DNA of 64,000 nt from Ureibacillus aquaedulcis. Lineage in GTDB: Bacteria > Bacillota > Bacilli > Bacillales_A > Planococcaceae. Numbering within the stretch: position 1 is the stretch's first letter; each line of letters opens with the position of its first letter. Below are positions 16,927 to 25,597 of the stretch, piece after piece. The notes beneath the pieces are model-generated. The model searched no databases and was not told where the DNA came from. It saw only the letters and a list, made by a program, of their open reading frames with translations. The DNA lies in assembly GCF_030418165.1 (NCBI RefSeq), contig NZ_JAUHTQ010000009.1, forward strand, positions 1 through 64,000, read 5' to 3'. A program made the position numbers and the translations under genes.

Positions 16927-17435
16927 TCATTTCGTTAAATAATCCAAAACCTTTTCAATATATGTATCTATACGGTTACTGCTGTCAACCACTAGAAATG
17001 GATGATTGTCAGGTCTTTTACTATTATTAATTGTGTATTGAAAGTTCTCAATGGATTTCACTTCTTTTATTTGGCTCATCTTACTTATTCGATTTTTCAA
17101 ACGGAAATTCACTTCATTAAAATCATTTAGATAGCACTCAACATATTTGTAAGGTACTTTATATTCTTTTGCCAAACTTGTTCCTTTGATAAACAGGGGC
17201 TATCAAATATCACGCTTTGTCCCTGTGATAAATAAAACTCAATCAGCGCCCAATCCATATCATATGAAATCCTGCCTAATAGCTTTTCCGCTATCTCAAT
17301 TTCCTGTGTAGATTCCAACAATACCGCTTTCAAAGTATCATGATCCACAATGATTGCGCCCGTTCTTCTGGCTATTTCATGAGCAAGTGTCGATTTTCCC
17401 GAACCGGGATAACCAGACATTTGTACAAAAAACAT
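16927..17435 (-). pseudogene. AAA-type P-loop kinase-like gene, frameshifted
   Basis: The N-terminal part (from ATG 17435, behind AGAGGGA) has a Walker A motif GYPGSGKST and IVDHDTLK, typical of small AAA_33 ATP-binding proteins or kinases. Near 17165-17185 the frame is lost: the reading frame entered downstream continues the family pattern (SLAKEYKVPYKYVECYLND to the stop at 16927). The footprint is 509 bases, one short of whole codons, so a single-base deletion explains it. It is either a real pseudogene or a sequencing error. The neighbouring two genes show the same kind of lesion. Confidence 0.7.
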
Positions 17436-17506
17436 TAGATTCCCTCTTTTCACTTTATGGATTGTCGGCGAGACGACTTCTCCAATAGCATATAATCATA
17501 TGTTTT

Positions 17507-18102
17507 TTATACTGGAATCGAATGTTTATCAGTAAAATCATTTAATCCTACACACACATTTGCAGGTTCAAAATTTATAATGCGTATGTTGAACCCTTTT
17601 TCGACCTTTATAATGGCACTTTCTTGCTCCAACCAAATCGTATGAATCTTACCTGTTTCACTTCATCTGGATAAAGTCCTCTTTTATAAACCATGATTGT
17701 AAAGAGCAGGATTTCATAGGTAAGCGTACTGTCTTCAATGTAGAATTTATATCTTAGAGAAGTGAGTACAGTGATTGCTGCTAGCACGGCGATTCGTATT
17801 ACCCATCCCTCTGCTTCTAGACCATTGACAGTGACTGTTGTATTAACTACAAAGATACCCAATAGAAAAATAATCGGTCCACTTCGTACTTTAGCTGTGT
17901 AATTAAATTTAGATTCCTTAACTCTATTCCTTTTATCGTGCACACTTATTATAATCATTGCTGATACTCCAACAAGTACCGACATTAAGTAAATATATTC
18001 CCAATCGATTGCTTCTTTGAACAAAAAAACCTTCAACAGGAATACGGCAATTTGCGGCAACAAAATAACCATGCAAATAGTTAAAAAGCGTTTAATCACC
18101 AA
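17507..18102 (-). pseudogene. Membrane protein gene, frameshifted near its 3' end
   Basis: From a GTG at 18102 (site AAGGAGAG) the product has transmembrane segments at about 5-25, 35-53, 72-91 and 97-115 and a C-terminal strand region ending RFGWSKK. After that the annotated frame stops at 17608, but the next frame reads AIIKVEKGFNIRIINFEPAN and LNDFTDKHSIPV to a stop at 17507. Residue composition and the smooth join argue that this is the true C-terminus. The footprint of 596 bases is again one base short. The family, a PH-like membrane protein, is not named with confidence. Confidence 0.65.
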
Positions 18103-18144
18103 ATCTCTCCTTGATTTTGTCCTATACTCTGTAAGGTTAGTAAA

Positions 18145-18488
18145 CTAGTTATGATGAGTAGTTAGCTGTTCAAGTGTATGCCAGCTTACAATTTTCTCAT
18201 TTTCCTCCCCATTACTGTCGAAGTTGATTTTTACTCGTCTTTCACTATTTTTCTCTACATCATGAAGTATAGGAGTACCACTATTTTGCCTTCAGCTTTA
18301 ATTTCTAAATTATTGATACTTGTTACGATTCCTAAGTTTGGTTCCGCATAGATGCCCGGTGATTTTATTGGATCTGCACCAAATTTCCCTAATAGAAATT
18401 CACCTTCAATCGTTTTCTCCTGATTGCTACAACCTATAAATAGGAATAATGCTAATACGAAATTTATGCCTATTAGAAATTTCTTCAT
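18145..18488 (-). pseudogene. Small lipoprotein gene, frameshifted
   Basis: ATG 18488 follows AGGTG; the product has a lipoprotein signal with lipobox LFIGC. The frame stops at 18255, but shifting by one base near 18277-18285 gives SGTPILHDVEKNSERRVKIN, then FDSNGEENEKIVSWHTLEQL and a stop at 18145. The footprint of 344 bases is one base short of whole codons. It is the third adjacent gene with a one-base loss. The function of the intact form is unknown. Confidence 0.65.
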
Positions 18489-18608
18489 AAAATGCACCTA
18501 CTAACATCCATATTTTCCCATACCAATTTTATTCTAACACAAAATATTTGGCCTTATGTACTTTATTTGATTGGGACATACTAGAAGCTAAATAGGAGGA
18601 GAGACACA

Positions 18609-18920
18609 ATGCCACGAAAGCCAACACAAACAAATGAAGATCCAGAAAATGAAAAAATGGAGAATACGCCAAATAATCTACAAAGTGAAATCGATAATCT
18701 TTCACGAATGTTAGCAGCAGTACTGGACTATTTGGCTGATGAAGAGAATGAAGAAATCGATATCGAATATCTTTTCGATAAAACGGAAGGCCTGCGGGAA
18801 TGGCGCAAGCAGCATCAGGAAAAAAACAGGAAGCTGATTGAGGAAGAAATCAAAAAATCTCTTGGTGATTTATCTTTCGAAGATCTTCAAAAAATCCGGG
18901 AACAGATCAAGGAAAAATAG
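18609..18920 (+). CDS. Acidic coiled-coil protein, unknown
   Basis: A 103-residue, highly charged cytoplasmic protein, Glu/Asp/Lys-rich, with predicted helices at about 22-45 and 57-102 and no hydrophobic segment. AGGAGGAGAG lies before the ATG. It ends 7 bases from the convergent YunG-like gene. No family recognised. Confidence 0.65.
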   Translation: MPRKPTQTNEDPENEKMENTPNNLQSEIDNLSRMLAAVLDYLADEENEEIDIEYLFDKTEGLREWRKQHQEKNRKLIEEEIKKSLGDLSFEDLQKIREQIKEK

Positions 18921-18927
18921 AAGTTTT

Positions 18928-19302
18928 CTAAATGTTATTGGATTTTAGGTCCCCCAGATTCTTAAAAACACTTTCTTTAAGATGGTTATACTGTTTTTCA
19001 TTAGTATCCGCATACGCCTCTTCTCTATGTGAAGGAATATCACTGTATGCAATCAGTTCTTTAAATTGGGAAGATGTAAAATCATACCGTCTCCCATCAA
19101 TACAATTGTAAAAGTGCCATCCGTCAGGTAATATGGTTTTTAAGATTTCTCCACCCAATAGATCATTTACTACCAATGCTGTTACACCACACTGGCCTTT
19201 TGCAGGGTTTTCCATACTCCATTTCGAACTGGACTGTATTGACCATGAGGTAGACAGGGCTTTAACTATTCTTTCTATTTGTATTTTGTAATCAGTCACC
19301 AT
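18928..19302 (-). CDS. yunG: YunG-family protein
   Basis: A 124-residue protein resembling Bacillus YunG: early WSIQSSSKWS, central PAKGQCGVTALVVNDLLGG with a possible Cys nucleophile, WHFYNCIDGRRYDFTSSQF and a C-terminal region. The Cys...His...Asp order recalls papain-like or transglutaminase-like folds, but activity has not been shown to my knowledge. It is cytoplasmic, and its neighbours give no functional link. Confidence 0.7.
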   Translation of the reverse strand: MVTDYKIQIERIVKALSTSWSIQSSSKWSMENPAKGQCGVTALVVNDLLGGEILKTILPDGWHFYNCIDGRRYDFTSSQFKELIAYSDIPSHREEAYADTNEKQYNHLKESVFKNLGDLKSNNI

Positions 19303-19340
19303 AAACCTTCACTCTTTCACTGAATATTATTATAGGAACA

Positions 19341-19718
19341 TCAAAACTTCGGAATTTTAATCAGGACATATTTTTTCGTCCACATTTGGGTAGTAGCAAT
19401 TAAGCTTTCACCGCTTTTTTCAAAGAATAAACCACTGCCGTTTTGCTCTTTATACACCCAACCTTCAGATGCCACCAACTCTTTGATATTTTCATGAGTA
19501 CTCTCTATGCCTTTATTTTCACTTCTTGCTATATACCATAATGAGTCTTCTTCTTCTGCAATTTGAACAATCTTGCTGTCGGACGCATTTAAGCTACCAA
19601 TTGCTTCCTTTGCTGTTAATCCCTCAATCGGTAGTAGAGGATAATATAATTTATTTACACCTACAAATGCTGCAACAACCAGTATTAAGACACAAATAAT
19701 TATTTCGAGTTTCTTCAA
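19341..19718 (-). CDS. Membrane-anchored protein, unknown
   Basis: A 125-residue protein with an N-terminal signal anchor (about 5-22) and an extracytoplasmic domain of about 100 residues containing SLWYIARSENKG and FFEKSGESLI. It is followed by the YunG gene on the same strand 38 bases downstream. GAGGAG stands before the ATG. No family recognised. Confidence 0.6.
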   Translation of the reverse strand: MKKLEIIICVLILVVAAFVGVNKLYYPLLPIEGLTAKEAIGSLNASDSKIVQIAEEEDSLWYIARSENKGIESTHENIKELVASEGWVYKEQNGSGLFFEKSGESLIATTQMWTKKYVLIKIPKF

Positions 19719-19795
19719 GTAAATTAACTCCTCTCAAAAAATCCGATTTTAATAGAAAGCTAATTAAAATTATTCGATATACGATGGGCTTCTTT

Positions 19796-20146
19796 TTATA
19801 AGGGGGAACTCATTTTGGATACCCCTCTTATGGCTAACTGCCCCACTATATAGATTGCAGCAACCCATATTACAGCTGCATCTCTTCCAAAGGGCTTAAA
19901 CCAAGACCCATCATCTTCAATAAATAAATGGCCTAACCCCAGCGAGATAAACGTCATTAAGATACTTACTCCAAAAAACAATGATATTTTAACCTTCCTC
20001 ATTACTATTCCGCCTAGAAGTATCATGAAGATAAAAGCCGGAGCTAAAAAAACAGGATCTTGTCTAGCGAGATGGCTATTATATTCATATAAATGAAATA
20101 AAAAAGGAATAGGAAGCAGTGATAAAACAAGTTGAAAAGCTTTCAT
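19796..20146 (-). CDS. Four-helix membrane protein, unknown
   Basis: A 116-residue hydrophobic protein with about four transmembrane segments. The ATG at 20146 follows GGGGGAG; the longer reading from 20182 is rejected. It lies just downstream of the XRE regulator gene on the same strand (52-base gap) and may share its transcript. Confidence 0.6.
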   Translation of the reverse strand: MKAFQLVLSLLPIPFLFHLYEYNSHLARQDPVFLAPAFIFMILLGGIVMRKVKISLFFGVSILMTFISLGLGHLFIEDDGSWFKPFGRDAAVIWVAAIYIVGQLAIRGVSKMSSPL

Positions 20147-20198
20147 AGTTACTCCCCCTTCTCTACGAATCATTCTGTCCAAATTACCGAAACTTTTC

Positions 20199-20654
20199 TT
20201 ATTTAGGTGGATTTAATTCATCTAAACGCTTCAAAGCTTCTTCTTTTTCAAACGAGCTAAACCAGCGATAGTTATTTTCATCCAAAATACGATAGTGATT
20301 GCTAATCACATTTTGCTGTAATCGGAAATTGCCTTTCTCAACAATTTCTTTCCACCAAAACATCCCACCCATCGTTTTTTCCTTCGGCGTGTCTTCGCTA
20401 TTATTCGCAATTAACCGGATAAGATAGATTGGTTTATCGCCAATGACCGATAACAACAATTCACTATCATTAAACAGGGCACAAAATGCTATAACAGTCG
20501 TCCAATTCGCCGGTGTTCTGCCTTTTTCGATTTGTACAAGCGTCTTTTTGGAGATTCCCAGCATTTCAGCCATTTTATCTTGTGAAAAGCCTTGCTCCGT
20601 TCTAACAAGTTTCATTCTATCGGATATTAATCTGATAAATTTTTCTTTTTCCAA
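20199..20654 (-). CDS. XRE-family transcriptional regulator
   Basis: A 151-residue protein with an N-terminal helix-turn-helix (about 8-60: RTEQGFSQDKMAEMLGISKK then TLVQIEKGRTPANW) and a C-terminal part containing FWWKEIVEKGNFRLQQN and ISNHYRILDENNYRWF, seen in a group of Firmicutes XRE proteins. Start is TTG at 20654 behind AAGGAAG. A perfect palindrome 16 bases upstream (20671-20690) is probably its own operator. The target beyond itself and the following membrane protein gene is unknown. Confidence 0.8.
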   Translation of the reverse strand: MEKEKFIRLISDRMKLVRTEQGFSQDKMAEMLGISKKTLVQIEKGRTPANWTTVIAFCALFNDSELLLSVIGDKPIYLIRLIANNSEDTPKEKTMGGMFWWKEIVEKGNFRLQQNVISNHYRILDENNYRWFSSFEKEEALKRLDELNPPK

Positions 20655-20670
20655 GTAGCAACACTTCCTT

Positions 20671-20690
20671 ATAGTGTAATTTTACACTAT
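20671..20690. promoter_or_regulatory. Perfect 20-bp palindrome, likely XRE operator
   Basis: ATAGTGTAATTTTACACTAT has 8-bp arms (ATAGTGTA/TACACTAT) around ATTT, immediately upstream of the XRE gene. Confidence 0.65.
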
Positions 20691-20743
20691 TTATATTTGT
20701 TTCAACAACTTAATTCATCCAATTTAAGAGGTGGGGACAATTA

Positions 20744-20775
20744 AAAAAGAACATAACCACTAACTGTTATGTCCT
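20744..20775 (-). terminator. Terminator of the monooxygenase gene
   Basis: On the minus strand GACATAAC pairs with GTTATGTT and is followed by a T-rich run TCTTTTTT, about 40 bases past the stop at 20815. Confidence 0.65.
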
Positions 20776-20814
20776 TTCTACGAGAGCCAACACATTCCAA
20801 GTCTATTAAAAAGG

Positions 20815-21123
20815 CTAAGAAACGCCCTTCCCGCCCACTGCTTTTAAGGTACTGATTCTTTCCATTCCTGTTATGATGGGTTTTGCTCGCTGTATTAACT
20901 TTTGTGTAGCCTCTAGCGTTAGGGATGCTTGGTGTGCCTCTTCATTGCTCCAGACTTCATAGACATAAACTGAATCCGGTTCATTATCGGCAATATTTAC
21001 GAGATAGATCTCACATTCCTCAAGGTCAGCCATTGATTCTGCAGCTTCGAGCAAAATATTCACCATTATGTTTTGTTCACCAGCTAGCACCGTAAACTTC
21101 CCAAACAAACTAAATTTGCTCAT
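20815..21123 (-). CDS. ABM-family (quinol) monooxygenase-like protein
   Basis: A 102-residue ferredoxin-like dimeric alpha-beta barrel protein: FGKFTVLAGEQNIMVNILLE, CEIYLVNIADNEPDSVYVYE, VWSNEEAHQASL, the standard order of antibiotic-biosynthesis-monooxygenase (YgiN-like) proteins. The substrate is unknown. The ATG at 21123 is placed behind GGAGG. It is monocistronic with its own terminator. Confidence 0.8.
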   Translation of the reverse strand: MSKFSLFGKFTVLAGEQNIMVNILLEAAESMADLEECEIYLVNIADNEPDSVYVYEVWSNEEAHQASLTLEATQKLIQRAKPIITGMERISTLKAVGGKGVS

Positions 21124-21227
21124 TTCGTCCTCCAACATTTTGACTTATGAGTATTGTTTCTACATACAGGCTGCATTAACCTTTGTATCGCAAATATATA
21201 CGATAATTGTTGTTATTCTTAGAATTT

Positions 21228-21449
21228 CTATTTCCTATTATGGTATATCAACAGAAGCGAGAAGATAATTAAAAATAAAAATCCCACAAATGACAGGATA
21301 TCTGCCATTAGCACAATAAATTGCTCTAGTGTATTGGCTCCGCCTCCACTGAATACTCCCGTTATAGCGGAGCCCAGAATCGGACTATTTAGCAATGCCA
21401 GTACGGCACTTCCGATTAAACAATAAAGTAATCTCGAGTTTTTAGTCAA
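21228..21449 (-). CDS. Two-helix small membrane protein
   Basis: A 73-residue protein starting with TTG behind a strong AAGGAGGTG site; hydrophobic helices at about 8-30 and 45-68, with a Gly-rich GVFSGGGAN loop. No family recognised; the strong ribosome site supports expression. Confidence 0.6.
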   Translation of the reverse strand: MTKNSRLLYCLIGSAVLALLNSPILGSAITGVFSGGGANTLEQFIVLMADILSFVGFLFLIIFSLLLIYHNRK

Positions 21450-21531
21450 TGTGAAAACACCTCCTTATGCTATTTTAATAAGGAACAGCAAAGAAGGTTA
21501 CTCAATAAGGATAAAGTTGATTGCTTTACCC

Positions 21532-21945
21532 TCACATAATATTCAAAAGGGATTCCTTTAAAATGTCCCGATCCTCAGTGAAAGTAAGTTCTAAATCTTG
21601 TATTTCATCTATAGTTTTCCATGCAATCTCATAAATCAAATTATCAGGATCCTGAATAGCCATAGCTCCACCCACTTGTTTGACCAAAAAATAATGGACT
21701 TCAATGGAGATATTCGCTTTATCATATCGCGCCTTTTTCACTTGAAGTTCACTCAGAATCTCAACCTTATACCCGGTTTCCTCCTCTATTTCCCTAATAC
21801 AGCATTCCTCGAAGGTTTCATTGTTTTTCCTTCCACCAGAAGGGATTGACCAAGTTTTCTTTTCATCGGGCTTCCCCTGCAAAACCATTAGAAGTTGCCC
21901 TTTTTCATTGATACAAACACCTGAGGAGCCATGCCATTCCAACAT
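21532..21945 (-). CDS. Nudix hydrolase
   Basis: A 137-residue Nudix protein with a canonical box (GGRKNNETFEECCIREIEEE then TGYKVEI) and flanking WSIPSGG. The Arg-Glu-X2-Glu-Glu metal site is complete. The substrate is not predictable. AAGGAGTG precedes the ATG. Monocistronic. Confidence 0.88.
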   Translation of the reverse strand: MLEWHGSSGVCINEKGQLLMVLQGKPDEKKTWSIPSGGRKNNETFEECCIREIEEETGYKVEILSELQVKKARYDKANISIEVHYFLVKQVGGAMAIQDPDNLIYEIAWKTIDEIQDLELTFTEDRDILKESLLNIM

Positions 21946-22011
21946 ATCAAATTCACTCCTTTTCCACTTATCTCCCGGTACATTTCTAAATTGATAATTA
22001 ACTTAATTCCA

Positions 22012-22048
22012 CAAAAAAGAGCGTTAATCCTTTTTGAATTAACGCTCT
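22012..22048 (-). terminator. Terminator of the 22139-22549 gene
   Basis: AGAGCGTTAA and TTAACGCTCT form a 10-bp stem followed on the minus strand by TTTTTT. The same GCGTTAATCC-type stem is reused in the MFS terminator at 62952-62990. Confidence 0.75.
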
Positions 22049-22138
22049 TAAAAACATAAGGGAGAATTATGCACACACCCTTTTTTTATATATTCTAGGT
22101 AGTAATTGCTTCTTTAATTCTAAAAGGCGAAGTTCCAT

Positions 22139-22549
22139 CTAATCCGAATAAGAGCCACCCGGTAAAGTAAACACATAGAACCCATTATCTCCTCGCAACT
22201 GCCATCCTTCAAAATAATTGCTGTCATGAAATAGTTCAAGATATATACTGTCTTCAAATTCAACCACTAAATCTGAAATCTCTTCATAATGGTATATCTT
22301 CGTGATTCTTTTCCCCATTAGAATTTTTTCAACATTTTTATGCGAGTACTCCCCTGGTGCCTGCAGATAATCCGACTGCCCAATTGCCACTTCACTGGAA
22401 ACTCTCAATCTCCATGGGCATTCTACGTTTAAATCTCCCCATTCAAAAGAAATGCCAAAAGGATAATTTTTTTCTGCGTTTACCTCCGTAAGCTTTTGGT
22501 CAATAAAATAACTAAAATCTAGTTTACTTAGTTTTTTGTCCATACTCAT
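22139..22549 (-). CDS. Small strand-rich protein, unknown
   Basis: A 136-residue soluble protein. It has features such as GISFEWGDLNVECPWRLRVS, DLVVEFEDSIYLELFHDSNY and FEGWQLRGDNGFYVFTLPGG, a beta-rich layout like the small DUF6188-type proteins of Firmicutes and actinobacteria; I am not sure of membership. Start is placed at the ATG at 22549 behind AGGAATAGG; the next ATG at 22543 is equally possible. Some such singletons are toxin immunity proteins, but no toxin gene is adjacent. Confidence 0.6.
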   Translation of the reverse strand: MSMDKKLSKLDFSYFIDQKLTEVNAEKNYPFGISFEWGDLNVECPWRLRVSSEVAIGQSDYLQAPGEYSHKNVEKILMGKRITKIYHYEEISDLVVEFEDSIYLELFHDSNYFEGWQLRGDNGFYVFTLPGGSYSD

Positions 22550-22621
22550 CCCTATTCCTGCTTGTGTCCCACCCACGTCTAATACCAGGGACCGCGTTAG
22601 TTTTAGTTACAACTATTTACT

Positions 22622-22771
22622 CTACCAGATATACTTAATCAGTCGAATCAACAATCTTGGTATTAACATCAGGATGTTCCAAAGTACTTCTATTAAAATT
22701 GTACTCCCAATCTCATATAGAAAATCTTTAAAAACCTGCCAACCCCTCTTCTTTCTTTTTTTCATTTTCAT
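22622..22771 (-). CDS. 49-residue basic membrane-anchored miniprotein
   Basis: A short gene found by reading the minus strand: ATG 22771 (or 22765) behind GGGAG/GAGGG, a lysine-rich start (MKMKKRKKRGW), then QVFKDFLYEIGSTILIEVLW, NILMLIPRLLIRLIKYIW and a stop at 22622. The helix is amphipathic with basic ends. The pattern FLYEIG...PRL..R..K is like small proteins I have seen in Bacillus genomes, without known function. The rest of the 22577-23033 gap shows nothing else. Confidence 0.5.
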   Translation of the reverse strand: MKMKKRKKRGWQVFKDFLYEIGSTILIEVLWNILMLIPRLLIRLIKYIW

Positions 22772-23033
22772 CTTCCCTCTCCCAACGTTTTAATCTTTAC
22801 TGCCCCTTCTGGAAATGCTATATGTAAATTAGTTCAATACTCTTGCGTTGCATGATGAACATGTTCTCCAACAATATACCAAATAAGTGCTGCCTATCTT
22901 ATTACTGAAGCAAGGCCCGGTTAGATCCATTCATTAATGTGGAGCGACTTTCGATTGAAGTTCCCTGCACCCTTAGTAAGTATTGATTTTCTTTGAATTA
23001 TTATACAAATCATATCATTGAGGAGAAGGAAAA

Positions 23034-23837
23034 ATGCGAAAATTACTCATTGTTTTACTCGCTGTCCCGGTTTTCTTTTTACTTATCATAGGTCTAGTTT
23101 TGTTTGACTATATCTATTTTCCATTAATCAGCTCCAAAGCCGAAGCAGCTGCTGAAAGATATCTAGAAAAGAAATATGAAGAGGAGTTTATTATTGATGA
23201 ATCTAGCTTCTCTAAACCGCTGGGTGATGATATGGGTACTTACAGAATCGATTCTCATCCTTCAAAAAACCCAAAACTTACTGTTCGGATAACAGTTGAT
23301 GAAGATATGGAGCCGGTTTCCGACAACTACCTAGACATGAAATGGCGGGAGGAGCTCAACAAACTCTTTGGTCCAGTTTACAAAGAATTGTATGGGTCTG
23401 CAGAAAAGTATTCATTTATGGTCAATGTCTCTTTTCCACCTAAGGCATATGTGAAATACAATATCTCGAACAATTATAAGGAAATACTTAAGGAAGACCA
23501 TGAAGGAATTGGCAATATCATATTTGCCAATGTACTTCTTACACCCTCCAAGAATATGAAACTTCAATTAGAGAAAGCTTACAATTTGATACAGTACCTG
23601 AAGAAACAAGAATTAGAGTATTTCACCATTAATATTGATTACTTCAATGAAAAACTTGAAAATGAAATCTCGGAAAACGACAAAAGCCTTGATTACTCAA
23701 GCTTTTTAAATAAACATCTCCAAAACAGGGACTATGTTTTTAACTTTTCTTATGATTCTAGATATGAAGGAGATAAACAGAAGCTCGAAGATATAAAATC
23801 CGCCAAGGACTTGGAACAATACTTGCGAAGCTTATAA
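23034..23837 (+). CDS. Membrane-anchored extracytoplasmic protein, unknown
   Basis: A 267-residue protein with an N-terminal signal anchor (about 4-27) and a charged extracytoplasmic domain (AEAAAERYLEKKYEEEF, then DEDMEPVSDNYLDMKW). No catalytic motif is visible; the opening AAERYLEKKY resembles small YfjL-like exported proteins. GAGGAGAAGG lies before the ATG and a strong hairpin terminator follows. Confidence 0.65.
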   Translation: MRKLLIVLLAVPVFFLLIIGLVLFDYIYFPLISSKAEAAAERYLEKKYEEEFIIDESSFSKPLGDDMGTYRIDSHPSKNPKLTVRITVDEDMEPVSDNYLDMKWREELNKLFGPVYKELYGSAEKYSFMVNVSFPPKAYVKYNISNNYKEILKEDHEGIGNIIFANVLLTPSKNMKLQLEKAYNLIQYLKKQELEYFTINIDYFNEKLENEISENDKSLDYSSFLNKHLQNRDYVFNFSYDSRYEGDKQKLEDIKSAKDLEQYLRSL

Positions 23838-23873
23838 TCAGCTTACTAGCTGTCACGATTTCCAGAAAAAAGA

Positions 23874-23909
23874 CCTGTAAAAGGCAATCATTGAATTGCC
23901 TTTTACAGG
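23874..23909. terminator. Perfect 15-bp stem terminator, bidirectional
   Basis: CCTGTAAAAGGCAAT (23874-23888) is exactly complementary to ATTGCCTTTTACAGG (23895-23909), between two convergent genes. Confidence 0.8.
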
Positions 23910-23933
23910 ATACAATTTAACTCTACTCTCTAT

Positions 23934-24537
23934 TTAGTTTTTTTGCGTAAAGAGTAGTTTAACCCCAAAACCAATAAGTACAATACCTGTTAGTTTTTCC
24001 AGATAGTTTTGAACATTTGCTGACATTAGCCACTCGCGAATATAGTTCAAACAGAAGACATAGAAGACAAACCATAGAACGGATAGTAACGAATAAATGC
24101 TTCCCATAACCAGAAGTTCAGTCATTGCATTATCTTGTGAACTAACAAATTGAGGTAGGAACGTGATGAAAAAGACTGCAACCTTTGGGTTAAGCAGGTT
24201 TGATAGAAAGCCCTCTTTGAATGGCGACCCTTTCGTATTGCGATCATTTTCAGTTAAATCGTCAGGGCTTTTACGAGATATCAGTGATTGAACGCCTAAA
24301 TAGATTAAATAGATAGCCCCGACCCACTTCAAAATAGAAAAGGCGACTGCCGATTGCAGAACCAAAGCTGATAAACCCAGCGTGGCGGCTAGAGTATGGC
24401 CAAGTGATCCTGCCGTAATCCCTAAGGCCATTTGCAAACCATCTTTCTTGCCGCCAGAAATTGTTTGTTTTGTAATCAACGCTGTGTCCCCCTGGACTCA
24501 TCACAACAAATAAGGTCATTAGAATAAACGAAATCAT
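23934..24537 (-). pseudogene. LysE/RhtB-family exporter gene, frameshifted
   Basis: From ATG 24537 the product starts MISFILMTLFVVMSPG, the normal N-terminus of LysE-type amino-acid exporters, whose next residues should be PDTALI. Here the sequence is CCAGGGGGACACAGCG, so the frame is lost at about 24484-24493. The frame that follows reads DTALITKQTISGGKKDG and continues through all the remaining helices to the stop at 23934. The footprint is 604 bases (one extra or two missing). Without the lesion it would be a standard ~201-residue exporter, divergent from an XRE-cupin regulator that probably controls it. Confidence 0.8.
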
Positions 24538-24574
24538 TTTTCCACCCCAATTAATTGTTTAATTACACTTAATA

Positions 24575-24593
24575 TGTTAAATTAAATTTAACA
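24575..24593. promoter_or_regulatory. 19-bp perfect palindrome between lysE and its regulator
   Basis: TGTTAAATTAAATTTAACA is a perfect inverted repeat about the central A, flanked on both sides by copies of ACACTTAATA. Probable operator of the XRE-cupin regulator. Confidence 0.6.
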
Positions 24594-24650
24594 CTTAATA
24601 GATATTTAGACAATTCATTTTTGTAATTTCAAATTTATTGGGGGCTAATT

Positions 24651-25196
24651 ATGAGTCTATCCTTTGTTGGAGTAAAAATTGAACAATACCGTAAAAACTC
24701 TGGTTTTTCGCTTAGAGAATTAGCGATGAAGGCGGACATCACCCCATCCATGCTAAGTCAAATCGAAAAAGGCCATACCAATCCTTCTATCCAGACCTTA
24801 AAATCGCTCGCAAAGGTGTTGGATGTTCCGGTATTTACATTTTTGATGGACGAAGTGGATACAAGAGAGCTTGTAGTGAGAAGTGAACAACGTAAGCAGA
24901 TCGCGATTGATGGTTTGGAATATGAGCTGATTTCCCCTGACTTTACGAGCCAATTAGCAACTGCCATCATGCATTTAAAACCGGGGACATCCTCTTCCGA
25001 CTCACCAATGTCACATAAAGGAGAAGAAGTAGCATTTATACTAAAGGGACCGATACAATTATCGCTTTTAGGAGACGAGTATACTTTAAAAACTGGTGAT
25101 AGTGTAAAAATTCCCGCACAAGCCTTACATATGTGGCACAACCCAACCGATGAGCAAGTCAGTATTCTCTTTTCAGTTACACCACCTTCTTTTTAG
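24651..25196 (+). CDS. XRE-family regulator with cupin domain
   Basis: A 181-residue protein: helix-turn-helix at about 9-63 (SLRELAMKADITPSMLSQIE, KGHTNPSIQTLKSLA) and a cupin sensor at 108-178 (HKGEEVAFILKG, GDSVKIPAQALHMWHNP) of the SinR/PuuR-like group that bind amino acids, polyamines or similar ligands. The metal-type cupin positions are only partly kept. It is divergent from a LysE-type exporter, a classical regulator-exporter arrangement. The ATG follows TTGGGGG. Confidence 0.88.
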   Translation: MSLSFVGVKIEQYRKNSGFSLRELAMKADITPSMLSQIEKGHTNPSIQTLKSLAKVLDVPVFTFLMDEVDTRELVVRSEQRKQIAIDGLEYELISPDFTSQLATAIMHLKPGTSSSDSPMSHKGEEVAFILKGPIQLSLLGDEYTLKTGDSVKIPAQALHMWHNPTDEQVSILFSVTPPSF

Positions 25197-25264
25197 GTTT
25201 AAAAGTTTCGAATAAAATAATCCAACTCGAAAGATTTTCAAGCTGGATTCATATCAAGCAAATA

Positions 25265-25597
25265 CTAGTTTGTTTGTGGATTAGGAAGCCCACAATAACT
25301 GCAAAAGTTATCTTTAACGCCTATTACTTTTTCACACTGATTACATCGTTTATAGTCATCACTGCTTAATTTAATGTAGTCGATGTTTTCTTCGCCATCC
25401 TCACTCATTGTTGCAGCAACTTGAGTGGGTTTTTGACTTTGTTTCTTTTTTGCATTTTCTTTGCTTGGTGCACTTGAATCACTTGTGCCCTTTGCACTTG
25501 CAGCACTTGTTTCATTTTTGGCAGATTTGTTGGTTTTTATGGTCCAAATAATACTAACTGCAAAAAAAAGCAATATTATTATTTCAAGTGTTCCCAT
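25265..25597 (-). CDS. Membrane-anchored zinc-ribbon protein
   Basis: A 110-residue protein: an N-terminal transmembrane helix (about 4-21), a Ser/Ala/Lys-rich linker (25-65), and a C-terminal zinc ribbon with CNQC and CSYC pairs (near residues 86-104). Function unknown; such proteins often scaffold other factors. Confidence 0.7.
   Translation of the reverse strand: MGTLEIIILLFFAVSIIWTIKTNKSAKNETSAASAKGTSDSSAPSKENAKKKQSQKPTQVAATMSEDGEENIDYIKLSSDDYKRCNQCEKVIGVKDNFCSYCGLPNPQTN

Noticed and set aside
21888-22076. 62-residue minus-strand ORF upstream of the Nudix gene
   Set aside because: It overlaps the Nudix gene in another frame and the terminator at 22012-22048, without a ribosome site.
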